Positions 6,704 through 15,795 of a DNA stretch of 36,414 bases are shown in pieces. The translations under genes were made by a program, and so were the position numbers. The stretch comes from Bacteroides sp. Its GTDB lineage: Bacteria; Bacteroidota; Bacteroidia; Bacteroidales; Muribaculaceae. Location: assembly GCA_014802435.1 (NCBI GenBank), contig JAAVCG010000037.1:1-36414 (forward strand), written 5' to 3'. A model generated the notes under the pieces. The model did no database searches, was not told where the DNA came from, and saw only the letters and a program-made list of their open reading frames with translations. Every line of letters begins with the position of its first letter. Positions within the stretch are counted from its first letter, which is position 1.

Positions 6704-8917
6704 TTAGATGAATTTGGGGGCGAGGATGAAGATGCCCATGGTTACTCCGGCGTGCCATCCGCGCTCGGCCTTGGAGCCGGAACGATAATTGGCATAGACG
6801 CTGAGATTTACAATCTTGAGCTTATAGACGGCGGCCACTTCGCCGAAGAACTCGGGGCTGCGGACCGCGCCGTCGCGCCAGGGAGTGAAGCAATGGAACG
6901 CGCCGCGCATCTGGAGATTATTGACCACTTTCCAGACGGGGTCTACCCCGACGCCGAGGAAAGAATAGGCGCGAAATCCGGGATTAAAGGCGTTATAACA
7001 TGAGGGAGTGGGAGAATAAGTCGGGGCATCGGCGGTCGCCACTTCGGGAATGGCAGAGGGCTTGCGTGTAGAGGCAAGGAGCTGCCCTTCAAGTCCGAAG
7101 GCAAAATGATTAGTGAAGTCCCAGTATTTGCGGACAGTGGCGTCTAACTGCACCCACTTCTTGGATTGTCGTCCCTCGCCGAGGCTGTGATGGCCATATA
7201 TTCCCCGGAGGGCATAACGCATTTCCAGGCCGGAAGTGGGGTAATTTATTCCGTTGAGGGTGTTATAGTCATAATTTAGCGCCAATTGACCTAATTTATA
7301 GGTGGATTTGATTTTGTCCAGCTCATCGTTGATGAATGAGTTGCGTTCATAGCCATAGCCGACGGAGACCACACCCATTGCATGTCGGCCCAGGGGCATG
7401 CTGAAGAGATTTGCACGGCCGAAGCCCTCAAACTTGCGCACAAACTTGGGCTCATTGGCCTGATAGAAGAGGCGTTCGCTCTGGTTAAACCGATGATTGC
7501 TGACCACTCCCTGCAGTCCGAGGCTGTAAGGGTTCTTACCGCCGAAACGAATCTTTGCGTTAAGCATTGCGGCGGCATAGCTCTGTCCAATCCAGGCGCT
7601 GACGCTGGCATCAATCGCGCGTGTGCTCAGGTTATGATAATTGACGGCGGTATAAAGCATACTGGTTGTTGACGAAGAGATGTAGCCACCCAGGTCCACA
7701 CTCCAGTTTGACTTAGGATAAGCCTTCATGAGGAGCTTGAAATCGCCGTTTTTTTCGGGGATAGCGGAGACCATCATATTTTGGAGCTTACCGCCGGAAA
7801 TGGCGCGATAATAACCGTTGCGGGCGTCGCGCATATCATACGGTTCATCCGGATGATAGAGGAACTGGGCAAGGATATACTCGTTTTGTCGGGGCGTTCC
7901 GCCGGTTACTTCAACGTCAGAGAAATTGATTTTGGGGAGGCGCTTCTTAAATTCGCCCCTGCGCCTGGTCACTTCGCTCTGGGGGCGTCGCGCAGTCACT
8001 CTCGACTTGATGCTGTCCACCATTTCCAGTCCGCGCTTATAGCCGATATCATAAATCGCCTTTGCCTGAGGGAAATCAAGGAGAGAATACATCGACAGAT
8101 CCATATGGACGTGGATTCCATCCTTGGGGTCCATATAATATGTCTGCGGTCGCATGGCCAGGTTGCTGATTTGATTGATAGCAGTCGGAATCTCGGTTCC
8201 TTCGTTATGGACGTCGAGTCCAATCATGATGTCAGGCTTGAACTCTGACTTCATGACGTTGACGGGGAAATTATCAAAGAGTCCGCCATCATAATGTAGA
8301 GTGTCATTGATTTCAATGGGGCAGAAAACGATTGGGAACGACATTGACGCACGGATAGCATCGCTCATCGAGCCTCCGCGGGCCACTTCGCCCCTCTGCG
8401 CCTCAATATTGGAGCTGACAGTGCGGAGCGGCACGAAAAGATTGTCAAAGTTACCGCCACAGGCGGCAGTCTCGGCCGAGAAGAGCTCCATGAAGGGGAA
8501 ATTCATTGAAAGGGGAGAAATCAGACTTTGCGGCACCTGCTTTGCCACGGAGTCATTGCCCAGGGAAAGGCTTATCACCTTAGGCGACTGCTGAGGAGTG
8601 GTGAAATAATATTGCAGTCCGGGGTCAATTGTTCCGGTGCTCCAGTAGGCGAAGTCCTTGCTGGTAATCAGTCTCATCATCTCGGCGGGCGAATAACCGG
8701 AGGCATAAAGTCCGCCGACAATGGCGCCCATGGAGGTACCGGCGACATAATCAATGGCAACGTCATTTTCTTCCAGCGCCTGAATAAAACCGATATGGGC
8801 GATACCCTTGGCACCCCCACCACTAAGGACGAGTCCGACACGCTGCTGAGGCTTAGCCACGGCAGAGAATGTGCAAATCAAAGAAGTTGCTAAAGCAATA
8901 AGTGGGAATTTCTTCAT
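6704..8917 (-). CDS. Patatin-like phospholipase with POTRA and outer-membrane beta-barrel domains (PlpD-like)
   Basis: 737 residues from the ATG at 8915-8917; an ATG two codons upstream is equally possible. Longer reading back to 9088 crosses the neighbour's terminator and is rejected. The signal peptide (MKKFPLIALATSLICTFSAVA) precedes a patatin domain. It shows the oxyanion loop SGGGAKG (32-38), nucleophile motif GTSMG (Ser62) and the catalytic DGG with Asp210, so the Ser-Asp dyad is intact and lipid acyl hydrolysis is expected. After about residue 320 come a POTRA-like segment (INFSDVEVTGGTPRQNEYIL) and a C-terminal barrel ending MGIFILAPKFI. The architecture resembles PlpD, a type Vd protein with the patatin joined to an Omp85-like barrel. 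The mature enzyme may stay periplasmic or surface-attached. Confidence 0.88.
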   Translation of the reverse strand: MKKFPLIALATSLICTFSAVAKPQQRVGLVLSGGGAKGIAHIGFIQALEENDVAIDYVAGTSMGAIVGGLYASGYSPAEMMRLITSKDFAYWSTGTIDPGLQYYFTTPQQSPKVISLSLGNDSVAKQVPQSLISPLSMNFPFMELFSAETAACGGNFDNLFVPLRTVSSNIEAQRGEVARGGSMSDAIRASMSFPIVFCPIEINDTLHYDGGLFDNFPVNVMKSEFKPDIMIGLDVHNEGTEIPTAINQISNLAMRPQTYYMDPKDGIHVHMDLSMYSLLDFPQAKAIYDIGYKRGLEMVDSIKSRVTARRPQSEVTRRRGEFKKRLPKINFSDVEVTGGTPRQNEYILAQFLYHPDEPYDMRDARNGYYRAISGGKLQNMMVSAIPEKNGDFKLLMKAYPKSNWSVDLGGYISSSTTSMLYTAVNYHNLSTRAIDASVSAWIGQSYAAAMLNAKIRFGGKNPYSLGLQGVVSNHRFNQSERLFYQANEPKFVRKFEGFGRANLFSMPLGRHAMGVVSVGYGYERNSFINDELDKIKSTYKLGQLALNYDYNTLNGINYPTSGLEMRYALRGIYGHHSLGEGRQSKKWVQLDATVRKYWDFTNHFAFGLEGQLLASTRKPSAIPEVATADAPTYSPTPSCYNAFNPGFRAYSFLGVGVDPVWKVVNNLQMRGAFHCFTPWRDGAVRSPEFFGEVAAVYKLKIVNLSVYANYRSGSKAERGWHAGVTMGIFILAPKFI

Positions 8918-8947
8918 AATCATAAATAAACAGTCTACAAAAAAGAA

Positions 8948-8985
8948 ACGCCCGGGCGAGGATAAAAGTTCACTCGCCCGGGCGT
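8948..8985 (-). terminator. Intrinsic terminator of the alpha-2-macroglobulin operon
   Basis: A perfect 13-bp GC-rich stem (8948-8960 with 8973-8985, loop of 12) follows the stop at 9000 by 14 bases. On the minus strand it is followed by TTTCTTTTTTG, a good Rho-independent signal. It separates the operon from the downstream patatin gene. Confidence 0.85.
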
Positions 8986-8999
8986 CCATTTTTATCCGC

Positions 9000-11900
9000 T
9001 CACTTCGTTCGCTCAACGGTTTGAGCGCTGCCGGCTGAGTGGGAGTGGAATTCGGGGGCATACTGGCTTTGGGCTTCGGCGGGGGCAAAGAGGAATTCGC
9101 CCTCAGAGGTTACGAAGAACTCCTCGGTGAGGACCGTTGTGCCCCGGCCAAGGCGGGAGAAGAACCAGTTGGTTTCCGTGGCCAGGGGTTCGCGATAAGC
9201 ATAAGAGCCGGGGAGCCAAAGGCCGCCGGGGAGCTGGTCAATGACGCTCAGGGATGCGGCGCGGGGCGACTTGACTACGACATAATCCAGGGGCTGGGAG
9301 GCCGTGACTTCAATAATGACCTTAATGCGGGAGCCGACGGTGAGGTCGCCCTCAATTCGGCGCGTCACCTTGAGTTTCTCGCTCTCAACGGCAGGAATCT
9401 CCGAAACGGTATCAGTCAGCGCAGTGAAGACCCCACCCCATGCGGGATAGAGCCCCTTGCGGAGCTGAACGTTGCCGCCGTCGGGGAGATTCAGGCGGAA
9501 CGCGCCCATTACGGATTCAACGCCCTGCGGACGGGTTTCCACGCCATTGACGGAGAGAGTCATTTCATTTTCGGCGGGAATGAGCCAGTTTGTTCCGCAA
9601 GAGAGGATGGAAGCAATCAGATTGGAAGTGGAGAGACCGTCGCCCCACTCCATTGCCTGCTTGCGCTCAATGAAGAATTGGCGAATCTCATCGACCTCAG
9701 CACACTGGGGCTCAACAGCGGCAAAAGCATCCAGGAGCAACGCATTGAGGCCGGTTTGACGCCATGCTTCATATTGGCGGAGGGATTCAATGATGGTGCG
9801 CGCCGTTGACTGATAGCCGGATGAATGAAGGACCAGAGCAGCCTGAGCCTGACCGGAGAATCCGAGGTCACGCCAATGGGAGACGAAGTATTTCACCGTT
9901 GCCTGCTCGGCGCGCTTAGCGGGGCCGGATTGAGGAATCTCGCTAAATGCTGGTCGGAGCTGAGCATAATCCGGGTATTCGCCCTTATACTTTGCATAGT
10001 CGCGGGCCACTTCGCCATCCAGATACTTGACCGCCTCAGCAATTATGCGATTGAGTTTTGAAGATGATGGCTGATAGCCAAGTCGGCGGAGCTGAGCCAT
10101 CACGGAGAGGAACTCCTCAGTGACCCACATTGAAGGCTCCTCAGCATCAGGGGTCCAGGCCAGTCCGCCCTTACGGACGAGTTTGGCCAGGGCATTGATG
10201 GAGTTATCAATAACCTTGTCGGCCTCAGCCTTGTCAAGGAGCAGGAGGAGGCGGGCCATTCGCTCGGAGTCAGACTGCGCGGCGGCGGGCCAGGGAGTTG
10301 CCGAGAGGAGGGCAATCTTGAGGTCTTCATTCTTGCTGAGCTTGGAGATGAGGACGGAATCCTCGGAGCTCCAGCGCTTAAGGGCGGCGGCAATTTGAGG
10401 GTAAGTTCTCACCAATCCGCGGCCGACGGCAGCCGAGAAGAGGGCGGAAGTAGCGGCAAATGCGGATTTGCTTTCAGAGGCGGCGAGTCCGGGGAGGGCT
10501 GTCACGCACTCCCATGCGGCATTAGTGGTGAGGGTGAGTACGGAGCCCTTGGGAGCGTCAATCATGACGTCAACGGAGTCGGCGCCGAAGAAGAAGGGTT
10601 TGGCGGAGCGTGAGGTAATGACCGCCGGGAGGATGGCAATCAGGCTCTGTTCGCCATCAGAGAAGTTGCCGGCAGAGGCCTTGACGCGGATACCGAGCAT
10701 GGAGCGGTCAGGGGCAACGATGGGCAATTCAATAGTCTCTGAGGCTCCGGCGGCGATTTCAGAATTGAAGTCCCGGCGGGTAAATATTTCGCCCGTAACG
10801 GGGTCAAAAACTTCAATAAATGACTCGATGACTGCGGCAGAATCAGAGGCGTTCATGACCAGGGAACGGATAACCGTAGAATCGCCAACGCGGAGGAATC
10901 GGGGGATATGAGGCTGGACCATCACGGGCTTAGCGGCGACGATTTCAGCCGAATGGAATCCGGTGAGCATCTTCATGTCGTAGGCCTGACACATCAGGCG
11001 CCAAGTGGTGTTGGCATTGGGGGCTTCAAACTCGACTTGGAGCGAGCCGTCAGGGCCGGATGTCAGGACGGGCGCCCAGAGAGCGACGGCGACTTCGGGG
11101 AGACGATATTCATCGACGGCGGGAGCGGAGGCACCATTGCTTTCCGCAGCTTTATCCTCAGCTCCTTCATCAAAACTGCCGGCCATTGAGGGAGCGGGAG
11201 CAGATTCTTCCGTCGTGACCTCATCACATTCAACTACGGCATTGTCGGCGGCACCATAAGCGAGACTCATGTTCTTAAACATCATGCCCCCGGTGCGCAT
11301 ATACGCCACTTCAATCAATCCGGGGAACGAGCGGCCATAGAGTTCAAATGAAGGCGCGGCAATGGAGAGCAGCTGCTGATTAGAAGAGAGGGCGGAGGCA
11401 TAGGCCCCGGAGCTGTAAGGACGATTGGCGCGGAGGTTCCAGCTCTCGCCATAGAATTGTCCAACCGGGAAATTCCAGTTGAAGGGCTGAATTGCGTCAA
11501 GCGCCTTGGAATACACATCTAATATAAGGGCGGCCTGAGCGGGGTTGCCGAGATTATCAGTAACGGAGATTGTCCACCGCTCTTTTTCGCCGGGGACCAT
11601 ACGGTCACGGAATGAGGCGAATTTGAGGGTGAGGTTCCGGGCCACGTCGGGGCGAGAGACCTTGACGGATACCTGATTAGTCAGATAATCGCGGAGAGTG
11701 GCAAAAGAGACCGTTGCGTTATTGACCGAATCAGGGATTTCAGCCTTGACGCGGGAATTACCCTCGGCGGGGGTGAGCCATCGTTGGGAGAAGACGTTAT
11801 TGCCGTCCCAAACGGTCATGAGGATATGCGAGTCCTGATAAGAAGTGCCCAGAAGGATATCGTCGCCGGGCTTGCAGGACCTGACGGGAACGAACAGACT

Positions 11901-14033
11901 CATCTGAGCGGGAGGCGTTTTGTCATCGGTGCGATAAACATAGACTTCATCGCGCTCAAAGGGGAAGGCGAATGCGGGCTCTTCCGTTTGGATTTTGAGG
12001 GAGTATTTGCCGGAGGGGATGTTTGCCCAATCAGCATCAGGGATGACGGAGGTGCTATCCTTGGCTGAAACGAGCGTGATTATCAGGGGGATATTTTCGG
12101 CATCGCCCTTGGCGTTCAGCACCTTGATTTCAGGCTTATGTCCGGCGAGGATATACTCGGGAATGTCGGCGCTGATGAAGTAAGGGCGCGCGGGGAGGAA
12201 GGCGGAATCATCATGAGTTTCACCGGTAGGCGAGGCAGCTTCCACCTTAGCCATGAGGCTATCCTCAGTGGGTTCAAAGTCAAGAGTGGCCTCGAAGTAA
12301 CCGTCAGCGTCAGTCTTGACAGTAGTTTCAGCCAATCGGCTGCCGCCGAAGTTACGGAAGTCACGCCACCATACCCAGCGGGGAAGAGTTTGAATGAAAA
12401 TCCTCACGTCGGCATCGGCAATGGGGAAACCGTTATATCCGATAGCGGAGCCGGAGACCTTAGCAGAGCCATCGGTGAGGCGTTCACATTCGGCCTTGAC
12501 CTCAAAAGTGGGCGCCTTATAGTCAGTGACGGTAAATGAGGCTGATTCCAGATTTTCCAGTTCGATATGGAACATTCCGGTCAAACCATCAGAAGGGAGG
12601 AGGAATTCACCCTGCACGCGGCCAAATTCGTCAGTGACAAAATTGAGAGTATCAATCTTTTCATAATTGGCGTTGCGCAACCAGGCGGTGACGGGCTTTC
12701 CGGCAGCGGGTTTGGTTCCGGCGGGAGAGATGGCCATCACTACTGCGGCGAAGCGTGCCGTCTCGCCGGGATGGTAGATTCCGCGGTCAGTCAGTATGTT
12801 AGCCGAGTATCTGACGCGGCGGTCAGGAGTGTTGTCATAGCCGGCATAAATGGAGGGAGTGAAGGAGTCATTACCTCTCGTGGCCGAAATCTGATTGCGC
12901 ACGGTTGAGAACTTGACATCATCCTGCGGGGCGCCATTGATAACATTGAGGGCATAAGTCTTGTTTTCCTTGCCATAATTCTCACGCCAGAGGAGAATAT
13001 CGGTGACGGTTATGTCGATATAGTCACGGTTACGGCGGTTTGCCTGCGCGGAGAAGACGGGAGTGATGCGATAGACGCCGTAATTATCAAATGAGAGTTC
13101 GAGAGTGGTGTCAGCCTCAAACACTCCTGAACCGTCGAACTTCAGGCGATGTTGAGCGGAGAAATTGCCGATACCCTTGATTTGCTGAACATTGACTGAA
13201 GCGGCGTTAAGGCAGGCAACATCAACCTTGACCTTCAGAGAGCGTCCGAGGCCGATGATATTTTCGGCGGAGAGGCTCATTGAGGGCTGACAGAGGCGCT
13301 TTTCAATCTTCTCGACATCAGAGAGATAAGGCGACGAGGGGAACTGATTTTTCCACTGCTGAACAAGCGCATAAACCTCCTTACGCGCGTCCATTGACCG
13401 GCCCCTATCGCTCAATGCGCCGAGCAGATAGGCCGACTCAGGGAATTGCTTGATGGAATCGTAACCGCGAAGGAGTTCGTCATAATCGCGATAGCCGGAA
13501 ATGAGCCAGTAGAGGCGCGGAAGCGGCTGATTTTCATAGAATTTGGCCATATCATCGCCAACGAGGTCAAACGGGGCCTGAGTGGCGGCGAAATCATAGA
13601 GAGTGGGGAAAAACTGAGGCTGAGCGTTGACCACCGGTTTCCAGTCTTCAACGGGAGCCTGACGCAGCTCGGCGGCAAAATTCTTCCATGCGCCATAGGC
13701 CAGGGAATCCTCGCTGAGGACTTTTCCGCGAAGAATCTGAATCATCGCCTTGGTGACGGGGTCAGAGACGCCCTGCTCCACTTCAATGAGGCGCTTGCCG
13801 ACGTCCTGAGTCTTTTCAGGGTCAATCGCCGTCTGAGCCAGGGAATAACGAATCAGGGCCGAAAGGATTCCGGGCCCATTGTTTTGCTTGAGAGCGACTT
13901 TGAGGTCGGCCTCGGCATCTTTAGAGACTGTCTTGGGAAATGCAAAATCGGGTTTAGTCGGCTCTGCCCCTAAACCCGAAAAAGAACTAAAGATTGACAT
14001 TAAAAGAATTAAAGCTAATCTGATGACTTTCAT
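9000..14033 (-). CDS. Large bacterial alpha-2-macroglobulin family protein, apparently thioester-less
   Basis: 1677 residues with a signal peptide (MKVIRLALILLMSIFSSFSGLGA) and no lipobox Cys. An alpha-helical N-terminal third is followed by the MG2-type region near residue 410 (YSANILTDRGIYHPGETARFAAVV), repeated Ig-like macroglobulin domains and the A2M core 'NTTWRLMCQAYD' after residue 1020. The complement-like helical domain follows with AWECVTALPGL near residue 1174. Where the CxEQ thioester would come next, the sequence reads AASESKSAFA, so covalent trapping of proteases is unlikely, as in YfaS-like paralogues. The family guards the periplasm against foreign proteases and often partners with peptidoglycan synthesis. 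It is the last gene of a sigma-factor operon, 20 bp after the Spy-like gene, so it is probably stress-induced. Confidence 0.88.
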   Translation of the reverse strand: MKVIRLALILLMSIFSSFSGLGAEPTKPDFAFPKTVSKDAEADLKVALKQNNGPGILSALIRYSLAQTAIDPEKTQDVGKRLIEVEQGVSDPVTKAMIQILRGKVLSEDSLAYGAWKNFAAELRQAPVEDWKPVVNAQPQFFPTLYDFAATQAPFDLVGDDMAKFYENQPLPRLYWLISGYRDYDELLRGYDSIKQFPESAYLLGALSDRGRSMDARKEVYALVQQWKNQFPSSPYLSDVEKIEKRLCQPSMSLSAENIIGLGRSLKVKVDVACLNAASVNVQQIKGIGNFSAQHRLKFDGSGVFEADTTLELSFDNYGVYRITPVFSAQANRRNRDYIDITVTDILLWRENYGKENKTYALNVINGAPQDDVKFSTVRNQISATRGNDSFTPSIYAGYDNTPDRRVRYSANILTDRGIYHPGETARFAAVVMAISPAGTKPAAGKPVTAWLRNANYEKIDTLNFVTDEFGRVQGEFLLPSDGLTGMFHIELENLESASFTVTDYKAPTFEVKAECERLTDGSAKVSGSAIGYNGFPIADADVRIFIQTLPRWVWWRDFRNFGGSRLAETTVKTDADGYFEATLDFEPTEDSLMAKVEAASPTGETHDDSAFLPARPYFISADIPEYILAGHKPEIKVLNAKGDAENIPLIITLVSAKDSTSVIPDADWANIPSGKYSLKIQTEEPAFAFPFERDEVYVYRTDDKTPPAQMSLFVPVRSCKPGDDILLGTSYQDSHILMTVWDGNNVFSQRWLTPAEGNSRVKAEIPDSVNNATVSFATLRDYLTNQVSVKVSRPDVARNLTLKFASFRDRMVPGEKERWTISVTDNLGNPAQAALILDVYSKALDAIQPFNWNFPVGQFYGESWNLRANRPYSSGAYASALSSNQQLLSIAAPSFELYGRSFPGLIEVAYMRTGGMMFKNMSLAYGAADNAVVECDEVTTEESAPAPSMAGSFDEGAEDKAAESNGASAPAVDEYRLPEVAVALWAPVLTSGPDGSLQVEFEAPNANTTWRLMCQAYDMKMLTGFHSAEIVAAKPVMVQPHIPRFLRVGDSTVIRSLVMNASDSAAVIESFIEVFDPVTGEIFTRRDFNSEIAAGASETIELPIVAPDRSMLGIRVKASAGNFSDGEQSLIAILPAVITSRSAKPFFFGADSVDVMIDAPKGSVLTLTTNAAWECVTALPGLAASESKSAFAATSALFSAAVGRGLVRTYPQIAAALKRWSSEDSVLISKLSKNEDLKIALLSATPWPAAAQSDSERMARLLLLLDKAEADKVIDNSINALAKLVRKGGLAWTPDAEEPSMWVTEEFLSVMAQLRRLGYQPSSSKLNRIIAEAVKYLDGEVARDYAKYKGEYPDYAQLRPAFSEIPQSGPAKRAEQATVKYFVSHWRDLGFSGQAQAALVLHSSGYQSTARTIIESLRQYEAWRQTGLNALLLDAFAAVEPQCAEVDEIRQFFIERKQAMEWGDGLSTSNLIASILSCGTNWLIPAENEMTLSVNGVETRPQGVESVMGAFRLNLPDGGNVQLRKGLYPAWGGVFTALTDTVSEIPAVESEKLKVTRRIEGDLTVGSRIKVIIEVTASQPLDYVVVKSPRAASLSVIDQLPGGLWLPGSYAYREPLATETNWFFSRLGRGTTVLTEEFFVTSEGEFLFAPAEAQSQYAPEFHSHSAGSAQTVERTK

Positions 14034-14053
14034 GTTATGACTTCATTAGAATT

Positions 14054-14545
14054 TCACTTAGCGGCAGGAGGTGGCGGCGGGCAGTTTTGATTTCTCTTCT
14101 CCATGAGCTTGAACATGAACTTGCGTTCAGCATGTTTGAGTTTGACCAACTGTCGGCGTGTCAGAACCTTGCGAAACTGCGGGAGGAACTGGCTGTCAAC
14201 CTTATTGAGCCGCTCCTCCATTGAAAATTGATCATTGATAACGGCGTCTAACTCCGCATCAGTCGCCGCATCACCCTTCTTCTCTAAAGCCTTTTCCCTT
14301 TTCCGGGCTTCGCTTTCCACCTTACGGCGGGCGTCCTCACACTTGTCATACACCTCAAAGAACGGGGCTTTTTGCGCGTCGGTCAGCTGCAACTCTTTAG
14401 CCATAAAATCATGTTTAAGTTCGCGCATCTTAGCCATCCACTCCTGACGGTCATGATTTTTCGGGCCGTTTTTTTGAGCGGCGGCGGGCATCACGCTGAA
14501 GGCGAGCAGAAGCGTCAATGAAAGGAAAAATCGAATCTGTTTCAT
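14054..14545 (-). CDS. Small periplasmic Spy/CpxP-like helical protein
   Basis: 163 residues with signal peptide MKQIRFFLSLTLLLAFSVMPAAAQ. The mature part is highly charged and helical: a QEWMAKMRELKHDFMAKELQLTDAQKAPFFEVYDKCE segment contains an 'L-T-x-x-Q' motif, and a second helix pair includes LTRRQLVKLKHAERKFM. Paired LTxxQ-like motifs are typical of Spy/CpxP periplasmic chaperones, which sense or relieve envelope protein misfolding. The C-terminus is a proline run with alanines. It lies nine bases after the stop of the membrane protein gene, within the sigma operon. The family assignment is from pattern only; another heavy-metal-sensor-like helical protein is possible. Confidence 0.65.
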   Translation of the reverse strand: MKQIRFFLSLTLLLAFSVMPAAAQKNGPKNHDRQEWMAKMRELKHDFMAKELQLTDAQKAPFFEVYDKCEDARRKVESEARKREKALEKKGDAATDAELDAVINDQFSMEERLNKVDSQFLPQFRKVLTRRQLVKLKHAERKFMFKLMEKRNQNCPPPPPAAK

Positions 14546-14554
14546 ACTAAAAAA

Positions 14555-14977
14555 TTAAAGATTGTCCGGAATGTCGAAGCCGGAGTTATAAAGGTCGTCA
14601 TAGAGGTCATAGTCGCTGATGTCAGAGACATAGTCAGCCACATACCCCTCAGACTGGGGCATCGCCACCAATTCGGCGAGCAAAGATTGAGGCAAGGCGG
14701 GAGACTGCATCGGGGCCTTTACGGGACCGAACCAGCTGAACATATTCATCATCAGCCAAATTCCGGCAAACATCGCGGCCATATAAACATAAGGCCGCAC
14801 GGTTGACCACAGGCTGCGGCGGGGGAGCTCAACGACCTGAGGCTCGTCGGCGGGCAATTGAGCCATCATCCGCTCGGCAAAGGAGTCAAAATAACCCTCC
14901 GGGACGGTCATGCCTGCTCGTCGCTTTCCGCTGAGGCCCATATCCTCCAAGTTATGTCTATGCGTTTTATCGTTCAT
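14555..14977 (-). CDS. Single-pass membrane protein next to ECF sigma factor, probable anti-sigma factor
   Basis: 140 residues from the ATG at 14975-14977; an upstream TTG (15007) is less likely. The N-terminal cytoplasmic part contains VPEGYFDSFAERMMAQLP, a motif common in the small membrane proteins that sit beside ECF sigma genes in Bacteroidetes. One transmembrane segment (about residues 60-80, PYVYMAAMFAGIWLMMNMFSW) is followed by an acidic periplasmic tail rich in Asp and Tyr. The topology fits an anti-sigma factor that holds the sigma factor at the membrane, but no ZAS zinc motif is visible. It lies 44 bp downstream of the sigma gene and 9 bp upstream of the Spy-like gene. Confidence 0.65.
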   Translation of the reverse strand: MNDKTHRHNLEDMGLSGKRRAGMTVPEGYFDSFAERMMAQLPADEPQVVELPRRSLWSTVRPYVYMAAMFAGIWLMMNMFSWFGPVKAPMQSPALPQSLLAELVAMPQSEGYVADYVSDISDYDLYDDLYNSGFDIPDNL

Positions 14978-15021
14978 ATCAGTTTCTTTTTGATTCTTAG
15001 ACTCCAAGAAATTAAAATGGT

Positions 15022-15567
15022 TTAATCGGCCTCTAAAAATTGTTCGATTTTTTTTACGGCAAGATGGTATGACGTCTTCAGGGCGCCGACACTCGTGCCG
15101 GTAATCTCGGCAATCTCCTCATACTTCATCTCGTCAAAGTACTTCATATTGAAGACGAGCTGCTGCTTTGCCGGCAGGGAAGCGACGGCGCGGCGCAGTT
15201 TCAGGGCGGCCTCGTCGCCGTCAAACCATTCATCGGCCTCGATGGCCCGTGCGGCGGCGCTCTCGTCCGAGTCAAGGCTTTCCATTTGGCGCTTCTGTCG
15301 GTTCTGAATGAAGGTCAGGGCCTCATTGATAGCAATTTTATGGAGCCACGTTGAAAGTTTGGCGTCGCCACGGAAGAGGTCCATTGACTGCCAAGCCTTC
15401 ATGAAGACGTTCTGGAGGAGGTCATCCGTATCGTCATGGTTCTGGACCATGCGGCGAATCTGCCAATAGAGAGGCTCGCTGAACTTATTGATAAGCTCAG
15501 GGAAAGCGGCACGCCTGGATTTTGGGTCACGCAGGCGTTCCTCAAGGGATGAATCTGACGTTTTCAC
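15022..15567 (-). CDS. ECF (sigma-70 family) RNA polymerase sigma factor
   Basis: 181 residues. Region 2 is clear (FPELINKFSEPLYWQIRRMVQNHDDTDDLLQNVFMKAWQ, then STWLHKIAINEALTFIQNR), and region 4 is at the C-terminus (LPAKQQLVFNMKYFDEMKYEEIAEITGTSVGALKTSYH) with its helix-turn-helix. It directs RNA polymerase to an alternative promoter set, probably for envelope stress given its operon partners. The start is GTG at 15567; the next ATG is inside region 2, so no shorter start fits. A -7 box ends only four bases upstream, so the mRNA may be leaderless. First gene of an operon with the membrane protein, Spy-like protein and alpha-2-macroglobulin. Confidence 0.92.
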   Translation of the reverse strand: MKTSDSSLEERLRDPKSRRAAFPELINKFSEPLYWQIRRMVQNHDDTDDLLQNVFMKAWQSMDLFRGDAKLSTWLHKIAINEALTFIQNRQKRQMESLDSDESAAARAIEADEWFDGDEAALKLRRAVASLPAKQQLVFNMKYFDEMKYEEIAEITGTSVGALKTSYHLAVKKIEQFLEAD

Positions 15568-15571
15568 GCCT

Positions 15572-15603
15572 CAAAGTTAGCTATTTTTTACAATTTATAA
15601 AAA
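15572..15603 (-). promoter_or_regulatory. Candidate promoter of the sigma-factor operon
   Basis: Minus-strand TAACTTTG at 15572-15579 with TTTT at the -33 position (15600-15603, 20-bp spacing). The -33 element misses the G. The box lies four bases before the GTG start, so transcription would begin at or very near the first codon. Confidence 0.55.
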
Positions 15604-15618
15604 TTTTCGGGCGATTTT

Positions 15619-15650
15619 ATTGTTTCCTTGCGCGGAATTGAGTAACTTTG
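15619..15650 (+). promoter_or_regulatory. Promoter of tRNA-Leu and probably prs
   Basis: ATTG (15619-15622), 20-bp spacer, TAACTTTG (15643-15650). The predicted start near 15657 is about ten bases before the mature tRNA 5' end. Confidence 0.7.
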
Positions 15651-15666
15651 CAGTCAGAAAAGCAAA

Positions 15667-15747
15667 GCGCACGTGGCGTAATGGCAGCCGCGCCAGACTT
15701 AGGATCTGGTGTCGAAAGACGTGGGGGTTCGAGTCCCCCCGTGCGCA
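15667..15747 (+). tRNA. tRNA-Leu (anticodon UAG)
   Basis: An 81-nt cloverleaf. The acceptor GCGCACG (15667-15673) pairs with CGTGCGC (15740-15746), followed by discriminator A. The anticodon stem CCAGA/TCTGG encloses loop CTTAGGA, giving anticodon UAG. There is a long class II variable arm (TGTCGAAAGACG) and a T arm GGGGG-TTCGAGT-CCCCC. The long variable arm and anticodon identify leucine. CCA is not encoded. It lies 48 bp upstream of prs and may share a transcript with it. Confidence 0.95.
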
Positions 15748-15795
15748 CAAATCACTTTACAATACCAACTTAAAACATTTCAACTCATTTACGCA

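Noticed and set aside
8918-9088. 57-residue N-terminal extension of the patatin gene
   Set aside because: It runs through the terminator hairpin of the neighbouring operon and precedes a perfect signal peptide; no family member has such an extension.
9039-9809. 256-residue plus-strand reading frame opposite the alpha-2-macroglobulin
   Set aside because: Antisense of a clear large gene, with no signal, no homologous pattern and no promoter.
15709-15795. N-terminal extension of prs starting in the tRNA
   Set aside because: It would translate part of tRNA-Leu. The ATG at 15796 begins the normal PRPP synthetase N-terminus.
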